The notes: generated by a model not told the origin, from the sequence alone. Positions 44,540-54,441 are shown, numbered from the stretch's first letter. The stretch: DNA of 64,000 nt from Saccharina japonica (GCA_008828725.1 MEHQ01004065.1:44160-108159); one strand, 5' to 3'. Translations and numbers: made by a program.

Positions 44540-45231
44540 AGTTGAAGATAATCCGCGCGAGGGTGGCCACAGACGAAACAAAGCAAACACTCAAAAAACC
44601 AAATGCACGTGGATATTGAAGACTAGTCCAGGGGAGGGCAGGGCCCGTATCGTGGGATGCGTCTGGATTGGACATTATCCCGCGAGCCAGGCTCCCAGAC
44701 TTGTGACGCTGTAGGCACCGGAAACCGTAATTAGCGTTCCTTGAACTCGCGTAGTGCGCAGGCGGAAGGTCGATCTTGATAGAGCCAGGGCAGTCGAGGA
44801 ATTCGATACCGGATGCGGTAATATGTTTCCGAGGCGGAGTCCGATGGGACGCGATGGATGATATTTCCCAACCACCAGAGGCATTTGCGCGCCTTGTACC
44901 ACATTTGTTCCCCGGTAGGAAGTACGGAATATGGAGCTGACGCTGCGGAGCCAGAGGTCGCGCGAATACGAGCATGTAGCCGGGGGCCGAAGAAAAACAA
45001 ATCATCTTGTGACCGCTGCAGCTTCCCTTGCGCAGCGTCACTGCGCATCTGTGGCATACCAGGTAACTGGTAGGCGGTATGCCTGACCCGGTGCTACTGT
45101 GTAGGAGGAGTGCCCGACCGATACTGCAGAACGTCGCGATACAAGTGACGAATGTTCTTGTTTCCCGCTCCCAGGAAGGGCGGAGGGGCCCTGTCCCGAT
45201 GGGTTTTGTGCACGGCCGCGATCACACCACC
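44540..45231. other. No recognisable gene
   Basis: Minus-strand frames of 108 and 167 residues lack recognisable motifs. The stretch lies between two MITE-A copies. Confidence 0.35.
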
Positions 45232-45312
45232 GACGCGCGCTACGATAGAGGTATAATGTATACCTTTTTTTGGCTAACACGTTTTCTGAATGACGGGGGA
45301 GGGGGCTCCTTA

Positions 45313-45859
45313 GGCTAATTCTTATGCAGTCGGAAACGTGGATCGAAAAAGCCGGTTTCCGATTGGAGACACAATTGGGCTTTCTTATACAGTTGAAAAA
45401 GAGCTTTTTCGATCCCAACTTTTTCGATTGAGAAATCCAATCCACGAATCCCGTCGAAAAACTCGATTTTTTCGACGGGATTCGTGGATTGGATTTCTCA
45501 ATCGAAAACGTTTTTGAAGCTCACCGCATCTCCCTTCACCCCTCCAAACACACGATCACACCATCCAGCGGCAGTCTAAACACCTCTCCGGTGCTGGGTT
45601 GACTGTTCTACTGCTGCTGCTGCTCTCTACTGCTGCTGCTGCTGCTGCTGCTCGCAGCGCAGCACTCCCTAGAGCCCGCGAGCAGGACACGAAGCATTTT
45701 TCAACTCTCGTATCAACCGCCCCCAGGAAGAGCACAAAAAAACTACAAAATCGATCCGATTGACGATAGAGAAGGCATCCAGACACACCCCGTCGAATTT
45801 ATAGTGGATCGGAAAGTGAGTTTTTTTATCCTCTCAATCCGACGGCATAAGAATTAGCC
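45313..45859. mobile_element. TTA-flanked MITE (H3, 547 bp) nested in MITE-A
   Basis: Ends GGCTAATTCTTATGCAGTCG and CGACGGCATAAGAATTAGCC are inverted over 22 bp with one mismatch. TTA flanks both sides. It carries a perfect 40-bp-arm hairpin at 45421-45508 and a CTG/CAG-rich stretch near 45610-45660. PIF/Harbinger-type by TTA duplication. No transposase. Confidence 0.85.
45421..45508. repeat. Perfect hairpin, 40-bp arms, 8-nt loop
   Basis: The left arm (45421-45460) contains GAAATCCAATCCACGAATCC and the right arm (45469-45508) is its exact reverse complement. The loop is ACTCGATT. It lies inside MITE H3. Confidence 0.95.
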
Positions 45860-46162
45860 TTAGCCCCAAAAAGCGCCGGAATCTCATTCTTGCGTTGGAA
45901 ATATTTTTCATTTTAGTACTTGTGTGTCGTGGGATTGCTCGTCGGGCATATAGCTCGTATATTTCCCTCGCGAAATCAGTTTTTGGGTGAGGAGGTACAA
46001 AACTCCTTCGAGTGACCACCCCCAGGAGGCAAAAACTAAAACATGGCGCACCTCTATCATAGCACGCGTCCACCACGGCTGCGGACGAGTAGGTGGCCCG
46101 TGGTTTGTTCGACCTCGAGGCGTTGCGGCGTTGCGGCGGCGGTGACACGCCGTCGAGTGCAA

Positions 46163-46255
46163 CGTGGCAGAGGGGGGTGTACTCACGCCATGCATGGCCG
46201 TAGTCGCATGACCGTATATAGACCCTCGCACCCCTACAATGCCGGGACGGAGCTT
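46163..46255 (-). mobile_element. Repeat E 3' fragment (inverted)
   Basis: GGGGTGTACTCA, CATGCATGGCCGTAGTCG and ACAATGCCGGGACGGAGC are the reverse complement of the repeat E tail at 41805-41985. A second fragment at 46625-46690 lies across MITE-A copy 46348-46620. Confidence 0.6.
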
Positions 46256-46347
46256 GGTCGCGTAAAAGTTGAGGACTTTTTTTTTTATCGGGGTCAGCCG
46301 GTAGATACTTGGCGAGTGTTGTCGATGTCGTCGGGGTTTCCGGCGAG

Positions 46348-46620
46348 GACGCGTGCTACGATAGAGGTATGCCGGTATACCTTGTTTTGGCTGAACCGTT
46401 CTCTGAATGATCTATTAAGGGCTCCTTAACCCAAAATCGTCAGAATCTCATCCTTGTCCTGCAGAATGTTTCATTTTACGCCTTAGGCCGTGGGATTGGT
46501 CATCGAGTAGCACTTTTATTTTCCTCGTACATCAGTTTTTGGGGTGAGGTATAGAGCTCCTCAAGTGACCACCCTTATAAGGCAGAAAAATCATGCCGCA
46601 CCTCTACCGCCGCATGCGTC
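46348..46620 (+). mobile_element. MITE-A copy (complete)
   Basis: 273 bp from GACGCGTGCTACGATAGAGG to CCTCTACCGCCGCATGCGTC with all internal landmarks. No clear target duplication. It is bracketed by a direct repeat of about 155 bp (46190-46347 and 46628-46783). Confidence 0.8.
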
Positions 46621-46624
46621 TCAT

Positions 46625-46690
46625 GTCGTGCATGGCCGTAGTCGCATGGCCGTAGACCTTCGCACCCCTACAACGCCGGGACGGAGCTCG
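46625..46690 (-). mobile_element. Repeat E 3' fragment (inverted), second copy
   Basis: CATGGCCGTAGTCGCATGGC and ACAACGCCGGGACGGAGC. With 46163-46255 it is part of the 155-bp direct repeat around the MITE-A copy. Confidence 0.55.
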
Positions 46691-46783
46691 GTCGCGGAGG
46701 GGTTGAGGACTTATTTGATCGGGGTCAACCGGTAAGATACTTGGCGAATGTTGTCGATGTCGTCGGGGTGTCCGGCGAGGTAC

Positions 46784-47402
46784 GCAGCAAACGACCGCGA
46801 CGCGGCGGACGCGCGCTCCTACAGTAGGAGTAGCAGCACCTAAACGTTTATCGAGACCCCTTGCTTGAGCGACTAGCTCTCTACGCCACGCAACGGCCGA
46901 CTGTTGAGAAACTATGTAAGCGAAGCCCGATACACATTGGCAACCATTATGCAGAAGGCATGTTCATAGAATACATACCTGGTTCGATACGTTCAGTATG
47001 GCGAATAAGGCACATCCAGAAAAAAAACAAATACTGGTATACCAGCATACATACATAGGCAGGCGTACCCGTACGCGTATTCGTGCAACGAATAAAGCAT
47101 AGCATGCGGCGGGAAGAACTAATACCTGGTAGTATTTGCAGATGCGAGCAGGTATACAATAGAATGATCATACTGCAGGTCCGAACGGTATTGGGCAGCT
47201 CCCTAGTGGAGGGTCCCCATCAGTGATACCTGGAATATACCTGGTGTACGTTTCGGATGACAAGCGCAACCCGCCACCGTAGCCCGGCCCGGCCCGGCGG
47301 CTGGAGTCCCGCCCGGACGTGTCGGAAGGTAGGCCGACAGGGCGAGGGGTTTGCTTTGAAGAGGCCGGATGTTGTCGGGTGTGCGTCGGAGGCCGGCGCC
47401 GG
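46784..47402. other. No recognisable gene
   Basis: Nothing supportable was seen. A minus-strand frame over 47203-47565 runs into MITE-A and is not recognised. Confidence 0.35.
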
Positions 47403-47800
47403 GATCCATGCTACGACAAAGGTGCACCTGCAAACAGGCCGTTTTCTGAGGCTCCTCACTTAAGGAGGTATATACTAATAGTAAGTCAAAAACGGATTTT
47501 GGCGGGAAAATAAAAGGGCTATTTTTCGGGCGACGATACGATAGTAAATAGGACCTACGGTACACCCAAAAAACTATATGTTTCCCGATTTTTACTAATA
47601 ATATTTGGTCCTATTTGTTATGGTGACCCGTAATACCCGATGAACAATCCCGTGGCCTGAGTAAGAAAATAAAATTTATATAGGTGAGACAAAAACGAAA
47701 GTCCGACGATTTCGAGTTAAGGAACCCGATCATCCAGGAAAACGTTTCAGCCAAAAAAAATTGCCTGTATGCAGGTGCACCTTATATCGTAGCACGCGTC
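47403..47800 (-). mobile_element. MITE-A copy with CCGG target duplication and nested small element
   Basis: GATCCATGCTACGACAAAGG at the left and CTTATATCGTAGCACGCGTC at the right, with CCGG on both sides (47399-47402, 47801-47804). An AGTAAATAGG-family element (about 47523-47635) interrupts it. Confidence 0.75.
47523..47635. mobile_element. AGTAAATAGG-family miniature element, copy 3 (nested)
   Basis: GATAGTAAATAGGACC at the left and GGTCCTATTTGTTATGG at the right, matching the elements at 3264 and 28251. It sits within a MITE-A copy. Confidence 0.6.
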
Positions 47801-48114
47801 CCGGTCCCACGAAGAGAAATCGTGGAAGGTCGACTCCAGTCGTCGAGCGGAGAGTTTTGATCTCGAGAATGGACGCTTGCTGTATACGATAGAGGTATAC
47901 CGTTTTTTGGCTGAAATGGTTTCTGAACGATCGGGCTCCTTAACCCCAAATCGTCGGAATTTCACCATTCTTGTGCTGCAATATCGTTTATTGTATACTT
48001 TGGCCATCGTATTGCTCATCGGGTAGCATTTCCCCCCCCCCTCCAAAATCAGTTTTCTTACTTACTATTAGTATAGAGCTCAAGTGTGACCACCCCCAGA
48101 AAAAAAACATGGTG

Positions 48115-48456
48115 TGTTGAAATAGCTCTGCTATGCGAAGGATAATACGCTCCCAACAGCCACACTAGGCTGTGAGCAAGGCACTGCTGTAACACACAGT
48201 GTGGAGAAGATAGTTTAAGATGTCTTTATTATGTCGTCCCGGAAAGATGCACGAGGCATAGGCAAGGTGGAAAGGTGGAGTGAGCATGAGGCTCAACGCT
48301 CCACAGCTCAGCGACAACTCGTCGTCGTCGTACCTCCTCGTAGTAGTGTCTACTCGTACGTATCCATCAGACTACTCGTATATGTAACCGTCAGACTACT
48401 CGCATGTAACGGTCACTTGTTGTTGGGCTGTTCGGTGACACAAGCTATATCGAACA
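48115..48456 (-). repeat. 3' LTR of the copia element
   Basis: 342 bp, TG...CA. On the element's strand it carries AATAAAGA, a likely polyadenylation signal (plus-strand TCTTTATT near 48224-48231). The LTR pair differs at three sites, one in a GAGTGAGC/GAGTGAAC context, one in CGTAGTAG/CGTGGTAG and one in CAAGCTAT/CAAGATAT. Confidence 0.95.
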
Positions 48457-48464
48457 CCCTCCCT
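48457..48464 (-). promoter_or_regulatory. Polypurine tract of the copia element
   Basis: AGGGAGGG on the minus strand lies directly upstream of the 3' LTR, the expected place for plus-strand primer formation. Confidence 0.65.
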
Positions 48465-48532
48465 GGCGCCGATCAGCTAACAAGCCTTAACAACAGTCAT
48501 CGAATCATGAACATCACACACACAGAAAATCG

Positions 48533-51500
48533 CTATATCCCCAACAGAAAATTCCGGTGTTTCTCAAAACTCTCTCTGCCAATAGCCTTCGTGAGGATGT
48601 CGGCATGCTGGTCCTCCGTCCGAAGGTATTTAACCGATAAGTCACCCGCCCCCACCAACTCGCGCAGAAAATGGTACCTTACGTCAATGTGCTTACTGTT
48701 TGACGAGCTCAAGGGATGTTTGGCCAAGTCTATCGCCCCTTTGTTGTCTTCAAACACTCCAATACTCGGAGAACCCAGACTGGGCATCAGGAAAACCAAT
48801 ACTCCTCTCACGTAAAGGGCTTCCTTCACCCCGTCGGCCATTGCGACATACTCCGCGTCAGTAGTAGATAGGGCAACGCACTTTTGCGTCCTAGAGAACC
48901 AGGACACAAGTGTACCCCCACAACAGATGGCTACACCTGAAACCGAACGCCTATCGTCGGCCTTGTGGGCATAGTCTGCGTCCACGTACGTCTCTATGTC
49001 GTACTCCAACTGCACATCCTCCAACTTACTTTCCTTCCTAAACGTTAGGCCCAAGTGGGCCGTAGCGTTCAAGTATTCTAAGACTTTCCTAGCCGCCTTC
49101 ACGTGTATCTCCTTAGGGTCGTGCGAGAACCGCGCAATCGCTCGCACTGCGTTGGAGATGTCCGGCCTTGTCTGATTCGAAATCCACATTAGACTCCCCA
49201 CCATTTCGCGAAAATTCGCGTCCACCACAGTTTCCTCGTCACTCACGTGCCTGAGGTCCAACGACGGTGAAGCAGGGATGGGGCTCGTTTTGGTGATACC
49301 GAAACGTTCGATGGCATTTTGGATAAACTGAGTCTGCACAATCTCCAGCGTACCGTTCTCCCGATCCCTTTTGTACTCGCTACCCATGTACCACGTAACC
49401 TCACCGAGATGTTTTGTAGGGAATCTCTTATTTAGATCTGCCACTACCGAATCTGTGATCTCTTTGGTAGCCGCGATCTTGATGTCATCCACGTGAACTA
49501 CCAACATCGCGAGAACCTCGTCATTCACCATCAGTCGAAACACGCACGGGTCTACCAAGCATTGCTCGAAACCACATTCGACCAAGGTTGACGACAGTAG
49601 CTTATACCACGACCGACCGCTTTGTTTCAACCCATAAAGAGCCTTGTTGAGTCGGACTACCTTACCCGACAACCTTCCACACCCAGCGGGTAATCTCAGG
49701 AAAATCTCGGTATCCAACTTGGACTGTATGAAGGCTTGATCAACGTCCAAGTGCCTCAAATCCAAGTCGAGTTTGCATGCCATTGCTGCGACAAGTCTGT
49801 TTGACGTGGTTGATGCAGTCGGGGCAAAAGTATCAAAGTATTCAACCCCCTCTTTCTGGCTGTAGCCCTTAGCTACCAATCGTGCCTTAGCTCTCTCTAT
49901 CATGCCGTGTTCGTCACCCTTCCACGTCAAGAGCCACTTAGAATCCACGACATTACTACCCTTGGGATCTTCAGAGATTTCAGCAAACGTTCCGGCGGCC
50001 TCTAGTCCATCAAATTCCACTTCCATCGCCTCCGTCCAAACGTCCGAATGCCTTGACGAGCGTGCCGCAGAGTACGACGTCGGTTCCGGTTCCGCCTCTT
50101 TTACAAGGCAATCCGGCACCTTTGTCTTTTTACCCCCTGCGTCTTTTGCCGCCAGTAGCGCCTGGTATATACGGCCTCCTTCACAGGGCCCGATCGTACT
50201 GACCAGCCCCGCTGCCGCTTCCCGGTTTAGCGCCCTGGTCTGCGCTCTTGTACTTCCCTCCCGAATCTCTTCACCATCGCCCGGTCCGGACAGGTGCGCT
50301 CCTAGTTGGCGCGCAGCAGTCCGGGCCGCTGTCGGGGTCGGAGCTCCATCGTCAGAAGCTGACGCGTCGCTCCCATCCCGAGATGAAGTGTCGCTGGCGG
50401 GTGATTCGCTGCTGTCCGTTGATGGGTCGTTCAGCTCCACACGTTCGGCTTGTGAATCATCGCCCGCTTGCTTTGTCGGAGACACCGCACGGAGTTGGTG
50501 AGGAATTCCCCTCCCTAATTCCAGCAGTGGAATCGTCGGGGCGAGATCAAAGTCATCCGCCCCTCCCAGCTCAGACTCGTCTTCTTGGTCCTTCGTCCCT
50601 CCCTGCTCCGGTAGGTCTGGCAGCTGCGGTGACGGCACTCTTACTTCAAGCGTCGCCTCCCACGTCACGTCCCTCGTCTCCACCACCTTGTTTGCCCGCG
50701 TGAGCATCCGCAAAGAGTCACTTGGGTGGTCGATACCCGGTCCGAGGTAAAAACAGCTCTCGGCCCTAGGGTGCGACTTCGACGGGCGTTTCCAGCGACA
50801 GTACGCTGGGCGAAGGAATGGGTGCGGCGAAGCAGGTGCGGCAGTTCCATACCACATCTCATGCGGCGACTTGTTTCCGGGGTTTGCAGTGGTCGCGGTG
50901 TGATTTAGGGCGTCGCAAGCACAGTGCACCGCTTCCGCCCACAGGGATTTGGTCGGCGGTAGTTGGACTCGAGGAAATATTATAGGCGCTTGGATGCATG
51001 CGGCAAGCCCTGCGTTCTGAATGATGCCAAGAGCTCTCTCGACAACACCGTTCTGCTTTGGACTGTCGGCGTTAGTGAACGCCTGCTTAATACAGAACTG
51101 TTTGCATACCTCTCCGAACTCCCCACCGAAGAACTCCCCCCCGTTGTCAGACCTTACAATCTCAACTTTCGAGGGGATACCGTCGGCGCGTACATCAGCC
51201 AAAAACTTCCTAAACGCGTCTGCTGCATCCGATTTGTTCTTCAAAAAGTATACCCACGCGTGTCGGGAGAAGTCATCTTTCACTAGCATGACATACCTCT
51301 TACCCAACAGAGAAGGGGTTCGCTTTGGTCCACTCAAGTCAACAAAGAGTCGTCCCAACTTCTTTGAAGCGCGCGTCTTTGTGCTGCTGGGTATGGGTTT
51401 GCGGTAACCTTTTGCCATTGAACAACCAGTGCAAGGTCTTAGTTTCCCTAACAGTTCTACATCGAGTGACTTCGCAGTCTCTCTCAGCAGTAATTCGTTC

Positions 51501-52498
51501 GAGTGACCGTACACACAGTGGAAAACGTTGATGTCTACAGCTGTCTCAGCCTGGGCGTTGCTACCGGGGGCAAGCACGGGAAACGCCAGGGGGGGTTCGC
51601 AGGCAGATTCTACACAGTCTTCAGGGGGGTTGGGGGCCAAACGGGGAAACGGTACGCAGCCGTCGTCTGGCTCTACCCTGCAAGCGAATCCAGAGTAACT
51701 AGATCCGTCACCTTCAAACCTCAGCCTTCCTTCGAAAAAAGAAATACACAACCCTTCCTCTTCCGTCGTGAATCTTACTCCCCGCGTATGAGCAGCCATC
51801 AGCGAAAATAGGTTGAACGCTATTTCCGGCACGTACGCCACATTCAACAATTTGACATTCAGGTCATCTGGGAATACAACAGTCAGTGTGCCATACCCCA
51901 CAACATCGATCAGATGGTTGTCACCGATCCTGACCTTGTCGTCGCTCAGTCGAATGTCGCTCAAAAGGTCGGCTGAGTGAGTCATATGAAAGGATGCACC
52001 ACTATCCGCTATCCATTTCTCACCCATGCCTTCACTAAGTTCCTCATCACACGAGTCATCATTCGTACTAAGCATGCATTTCGCAAGGCAACACACAGTC
52101 TCACCGCCGTTGTTCTGGCCCTGGGATCCTCCGCTGGACGTCTGCTCTGAAGCCGGGGGGATGCGTGCCTTGCAATCTTTCCAACTGTGCCCGGGCTCCA
52201 GGCAACGGATGCATTTCCCCTTAACTTTGTCGTAAGCTGAGGGAGATGATGCTTGTTTGGGGGCGGGGGATCTGCTGCTACCTTCGGTTCTACTCTTGTT
52301 TGATTCAGTCCCTCCACCTTTTCCTCCCCTGAAACGTGATTTGCCATTACGATTATTGCTGTTTCCCTGTGTGCTCGACACAAGGGCCTGTCCCACGTTC
52401 TTCTTGGGCGCAGGGAGGTTCAGGTGTCGCTGCCGAATGATGCTTTCTATGTCTTTTCGCTCGACATCTTCTCGGTACAAAATGGTCCGTTGTTCCAT
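48533..52498 (-). CDS. Copia gag C-terminus and pol polyprotein (1,321 residues)
   Basis: Open throughout. Residues 96-109 form a CX2CX4HX4C zinc knuckle (C96, C99, H104, C109). Residues 162-170 hold the protease DSG (D165). The integrase zinc motif is H327, H332, C356, C359. The integrase catalytic triad is D387, D451, E487, with 35 residues between the last two as in retroviral-type integrases. Reverse transcriptase spans roughly 850-1090, with D918 in HLDVDQAF and VHVDD at 1001-1005 in place of the common YVDD. RNase H spans roughly 1168-1310, with D1173, E1216, D1251 and D1300. It ends NFLLGI. The ATG at 52498 is simply the first in frame; the frame is open upstream and the gag N-terminal frame should join it. 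All catalytic residues expected of the family are present. Confidence 0.93.
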   Translation of the reverse strand: MEQRTILYREDVERKDIESIIRQRHLNLPAPKKNVGQALVSSTQGNSNNRNGKSRFRGGKGGGTESNKSRTEGSSRSPAPKQASSPSAYDKVKGKCIRCLEPGHSWKDCKARIPPASEQTSSGGSQGQNNGGETVCCLAKCMLSTNDDSCDEELSEGMGEKWIADSGASFHMTHSADLLSDIRLSDDKVRIGDNHLIDVVGYGTLTVVFPDDLNVKLLNVAYVPEIAFNLFSLMAAHTRGVRFTTEEEGLCISFFEGRLRFEGDGSSYSGFACRVEPDDGCVPFPRLAPNPPEDCVESACEPPLAFPVLAPGSNAQAETAVDINVFHCVYGHSNELLLRETAKSLDVELLGKLRPCTGCSMAKGYRKPIPSSTKTRASKKLGRLFVDLSGPKRTPSLLGKRYVMLVKDDFSRHAWVYFLKNKSDAADAFRKFLADVRADGIPSKVEIVRSDNGGEFFGGEFGEVCKQFCIKQAFTNADSPKQNGVVERALGIIQNAGLAACIQAPIIFPRVQLPPTKSLWAEAVHCACDALNHTATTANPGNKSPHEMWYGTAAPASPHPFLRPAYCRWKRPSKSHPRAESCFYLGPGIDHPSDSLRMLTRANKVVETRDVTWEATLEVRVPSPQLPDLPEQGGTKDQEDESELGGADDFDLAPTIPLLELGRGIPHQLRAVSPTKQAGDDSQAERVELNDPSTDSSESPASDTSSRDGSDASASDDGAPTPTAARTAARQLGAHLSGPGDGEEIREGSTRAQTRALNREAAAGLVSTIGPCEGGRIYQALLAAKDAGGKKTKVPDCLVKEAEPEPTSYSAARSSRHSDVWTEAMEVEFDGLEAAGTFAEISEDPKGSNVVDSKWLLTWKGDEHGMIERAKARLVAKGYSQKEGVEYFDTFAPTASTTSNRLVAAMACKLDLDLRHLDVDQAFIQSKLDTEIFLRLPAGCGRLSGKVVRLNKALYGLKQSGRSWYKLLSSTLVECGFEQCLVDPCVFRLMVNDEVLAMLVVHVDDIKIAATKEITDSVVADLNKRFPTKHLGEVTWYMGSEYKRDRENGTLEIVQTQFIQNAIERFGITKTSPIPASPSLDLRHVSDEETVVDANFREMVGSLMWISNQTRPDISNAVRAIARFSHDPKEIHVKAARKVLEYLNATAHLGLTFRKESKLEDVQLEYDIETYVDADYAHKADDRRSVSGVAICCGGTLVSWFSRTQKCVALSTTDAEYVAMADGVKEALYVRGVLVFLMPSLGSPSIGVFEDNKGAIDLAKHPLSSSNSKHIDVRYHFLRELVGAGDLSVKYLRTEDQHADILTKAIGRESFEKHRNFLLGI

Positions 52499-52524
52499 TT
52501 CATAGTCGCTAGTAAGTGTCCTTA

Positions 52525-53292
52525 CTACAGTAGCTTTCTGTTCACATCCCCTACCGACTTTGTCACACCAAGGGAAGCAAGCACTCCAACGACCTTGTCG
52601 ACACGGCTGAAGAATTTCATAGGCTCTTCGCCCTTTTCCATCCTTATTGCGTCAAAGGCGTCCGACCACTTCACTTGGTCTGCCATAGTTTGAGGCATAA
52701 ACCATTCTTTCAGCATTTTCCAACCGCCACTCGGCGATTGGGTAGCAAATACCCTGCCTAAGAGTTCGGGGTCAGTCATACTCTCAGTCAAACATGTCCA
52801 CGCAACCCTAGCTCTTTTGATTTGTTCAGGGCTCAATCCCTGCTCCAAAAAGTAGGTAGTCGTTTTGGTGGTGTCGCCAACCGCAACTTCTATGTCAGTC
52901 TCCAAAGAAGCCAAGCACCCACTCCTCGACGCGAAGCCTTCAAACCGTTTTCGCCATACAGGGTAGTGCTCAGGTACTGCGCTGAACTTTGGTACCGCAG
53001 ACTTTATGCTGCTGAACTCTCTGGGACCAATATTGACATTCGAGGTACCTTCGTACTCCCTATCAGCCTCTGTTTCACCGCGGGGCGGCAAACCCCCTCC
53101 GGTATTGACTCCCTCCGTTTCCCGACCGGAGTTGGAGGCGGTCTCGTTCCTCGTACCACCTCTGGTGATCCTTTCCTCCAGCTCTCGAAATCTCTGGTCT
53201 TGCTGAGTCATCATTCTCTCCATCAGGTCCATGATCCTGCTGTCGTTCGGCGACGGGGCCTCTTCTCGGCCTCCACCGTCTACGTTCGCCAT
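52525..53292 (-). CDS. Copia gag N-terminal part (255 residues), ends at a premature stop
   Basis: Starts 34 nt inside the 5' LTR. The N-terminus is charged, with a helical MERMMTQQDQRFRELEERIT region (about residues 26-45), then a gag (UBN2-type) domain with WSDAFDAIRMEKGEEPMKFF. The stop TAG at 52525-52527 follows NRKLL. The conserved continuation of this domain (RTLTSDYE then MEQR) is present in the next frame, consistent with about 5 extra nucleotides at 52520-52530 relative to the expected joined frame. It could be a disabling indel or a real recoding site. Confidence 0.9.
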   Translation of the reverse strand: MANVDGGGREEAPSPNDSRIMDLMERMMTQQDQRFRELEERITRGGTRNETASNSGRETEGVNTGGGLPPRGETEADREYEGTSNVNIGPREFSSIKSAVPKFSAVPEHYPVWRKRFEGFASRSGCLASLETDIEVAVGDTTKTTTYFLEQGLSPEQIKRARVAWTCLTESMTDPELLGRVFATQSPSGGWKMLKEWFMPQTMADQVKWSDAFDAIRMEKGEEPMKFFSRVDKVVGVLASLGVTKSVGDVNRKLL

Positions 53293-53326
53293 AGTCAGGC
53301 AGTTCGATCAAACTTAGTCGTTAACG

Positions 53327-53668
53327 TGTTGAAATAGCTCTGCTATGCGAAGGATAATACGCTCCCAACAGCCACACTAGGCTGTGAGCAAGGCACTGCT
53401 GTAACACACAGTGTGGAGAAGATAGTTTAAGATGTCTTTATTATGTCGTCCCGGAAAGATGCACGAGGCATAGGCAAGGTGGAAAGGTGGAGTGAACATG
53501 AGGCTCAACGCTCCACAGCTCAGCGACAACTCGTCGTCGTCGTACCTCCTCGTGGTAGTGTCTACTCGTACGTATCCATCAGACTACTCGTATATGTAAC
53601 CGTCAGACTACTCGCATGTAACGGTCACTTGTTGTTGGGCTGTTCGGTGACACAAGATATATCGAACA
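53327..53668 (-). repeat. 5' LTR of the copia element
   Basis: 342 bp, TG...CA, about 99% identical to the 3' LTR. Transcription would start here and run leftward. Confidence 0.95.
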
Positions 53669-53772
53669 TGGTGCACCTGCATGCAGGCTACCGTCGCGTG
53701 CGTCAATGGCTGTGTCGGTGTCTTTCTTGGTGCCTTGGCGATTTGGTGGCGCTGCGGAGTTGTAGACCGACG

Positions 53773-54044
53773 GACGCATGCCGCGGTAGGGGTTCGGCAT
53801 ATTCTTTGCCTTATAAGGGTGATCACTTGAGGAGCTCTTATACCTCACCCCAAAACTGATTTACTAGCAAAATAAAGGTGCTACTCGATGACCAATCCTA
53901 CGGCCTAAGCGCAAAATGAAACATTCTGCAAGAAAAAAATGAGATTCCGACGATTTTGGGTTAAGGAGCCTTTAATAGGTCATTCAGAATACGTTTCAGC
54001 CAAAAAAAGGTATACCTTATACCTCTATAATCGTAGCACGCTTC
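53773..54044 (-). mobile_element. MITE-A copy (inverted)
   Basis: GACGCATGCCGCGGTAGGGG at the left and ATAATCGTAGCACGCTTC at the right. The core GAGATTCCGACGATTTTGGG and GTTTCAGCCAAAAAAAGG matches the family. Confidence 0.75.
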
Positions 54045-54163
54045 GGCGCAACCGCCCGTGGCGAAGAGGATGGTGTAGGCAATCGGCGCTCGTGATAGGG
54101 CCGTTCCGGCAATCTAAGCGCGTAACTCTAAGGGCGTACCGTTCGCGGACGGTGCAGCAGAGT

Positions 54164-54441
54164 GACGCATGCTACGGTAGAGGTGCACCTGCGTACAGGC
54201 CATGTTTTTGCCTTCTGAGGGTGGTCACTTGAGGAGCTCTATACCTCTATACCTGCAGTAGTCAAAAACTGTTTTTTTTAAAGAAAAACGCAAGTGCTAC
54301 CCGATGAGCACTACCATGACGTAACGGTACAATGAAAACTAATGCAACACAAGAAAGTCCGACGACTTTGATTTAAGGGGCCTAATCATCCATAAAACCA
54401 TTTCAGTCAAAAAACGGGATACCTCTATCATAGCACGCAGC
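54164..54441 (-). mobile_element. MITE-A copy (inverted)
   Basis: GACGCATGCTACGGTAGAGG at the left and CCTCTATCATAGCACGCAG at the right. Internal GTCCGACGACTTTG and TTTCAGTCAAAAA. Right end slightly decayed. Confidence 0.75.

Larger units (their letters stand above)
45232..46070 (+). mobile_element. MITE-A copy split by a TTA-flanked MITE; CACC target duplication
   Basis: GACGCGCGCTACGATAGAGG at the left and CTCTATCATAGCACGCGTC at the right, with CACC on both outer flanks (45228-45231, 46071-46074). The insertion at 45313-45859 splits the GGGCTCCTTA...CCCCAAAA block. Confidence 0.85.
48115..53668 (-). mobile_element. Ty1/copia LTR retrotransposon, 5,554 bp, nearly intact
   Basis: Two 342-bp LTRs with TG...CA ends flank gag and pol in minus orientation. 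A perfect 5-bp target duplication TGGTG lies at 48110-48114 and 53669-53673. The LTRs differ at about 3 of 342 positions, so insertion is recent. Pol order protease, integrase, reverse transcriptase, RNase H places it in copia (Pseudoviridae-type). The 5' leader between the LTR and the gag ATG is only 34 nt and shows no standard initiator-Met primer site. A purine tract (AGGGAGGG on minus, 48457-48464) abuts the 3' LTR. The one defect seen is a frame break between gag and pol near 52520. Confidence 0.95.
47872..53704 (+). mobile_element. MITE-A copy split by the copia element; AATG target duplication
   Basis: The left part, 47872-48114, starts GACGCTTGCTGTATACGATA. The right part, 53669-53704, ends CTACCGTCGCGTGCGTC. 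AATG flanks both outer ends (47868-47871, 53705-53708). Removing the copia element and one copy of its 5-bp duplication leaves a MITE of about 274 bp, the usual family length. Confidence 0.85.

Noticed and set aside
44538..45041. A 167-residue minus-strand frame considered as a retrotransposon remnant
   Set aside because: No catalytic motif of gag, protease, integrase or reverse transcriptase could be placed.
49902..50501. A 199-residue plus-strand frame inside the copia element
   Set aside because: It is antisense to the linker between integrase and reverse transcriptase of an intact pol frame.
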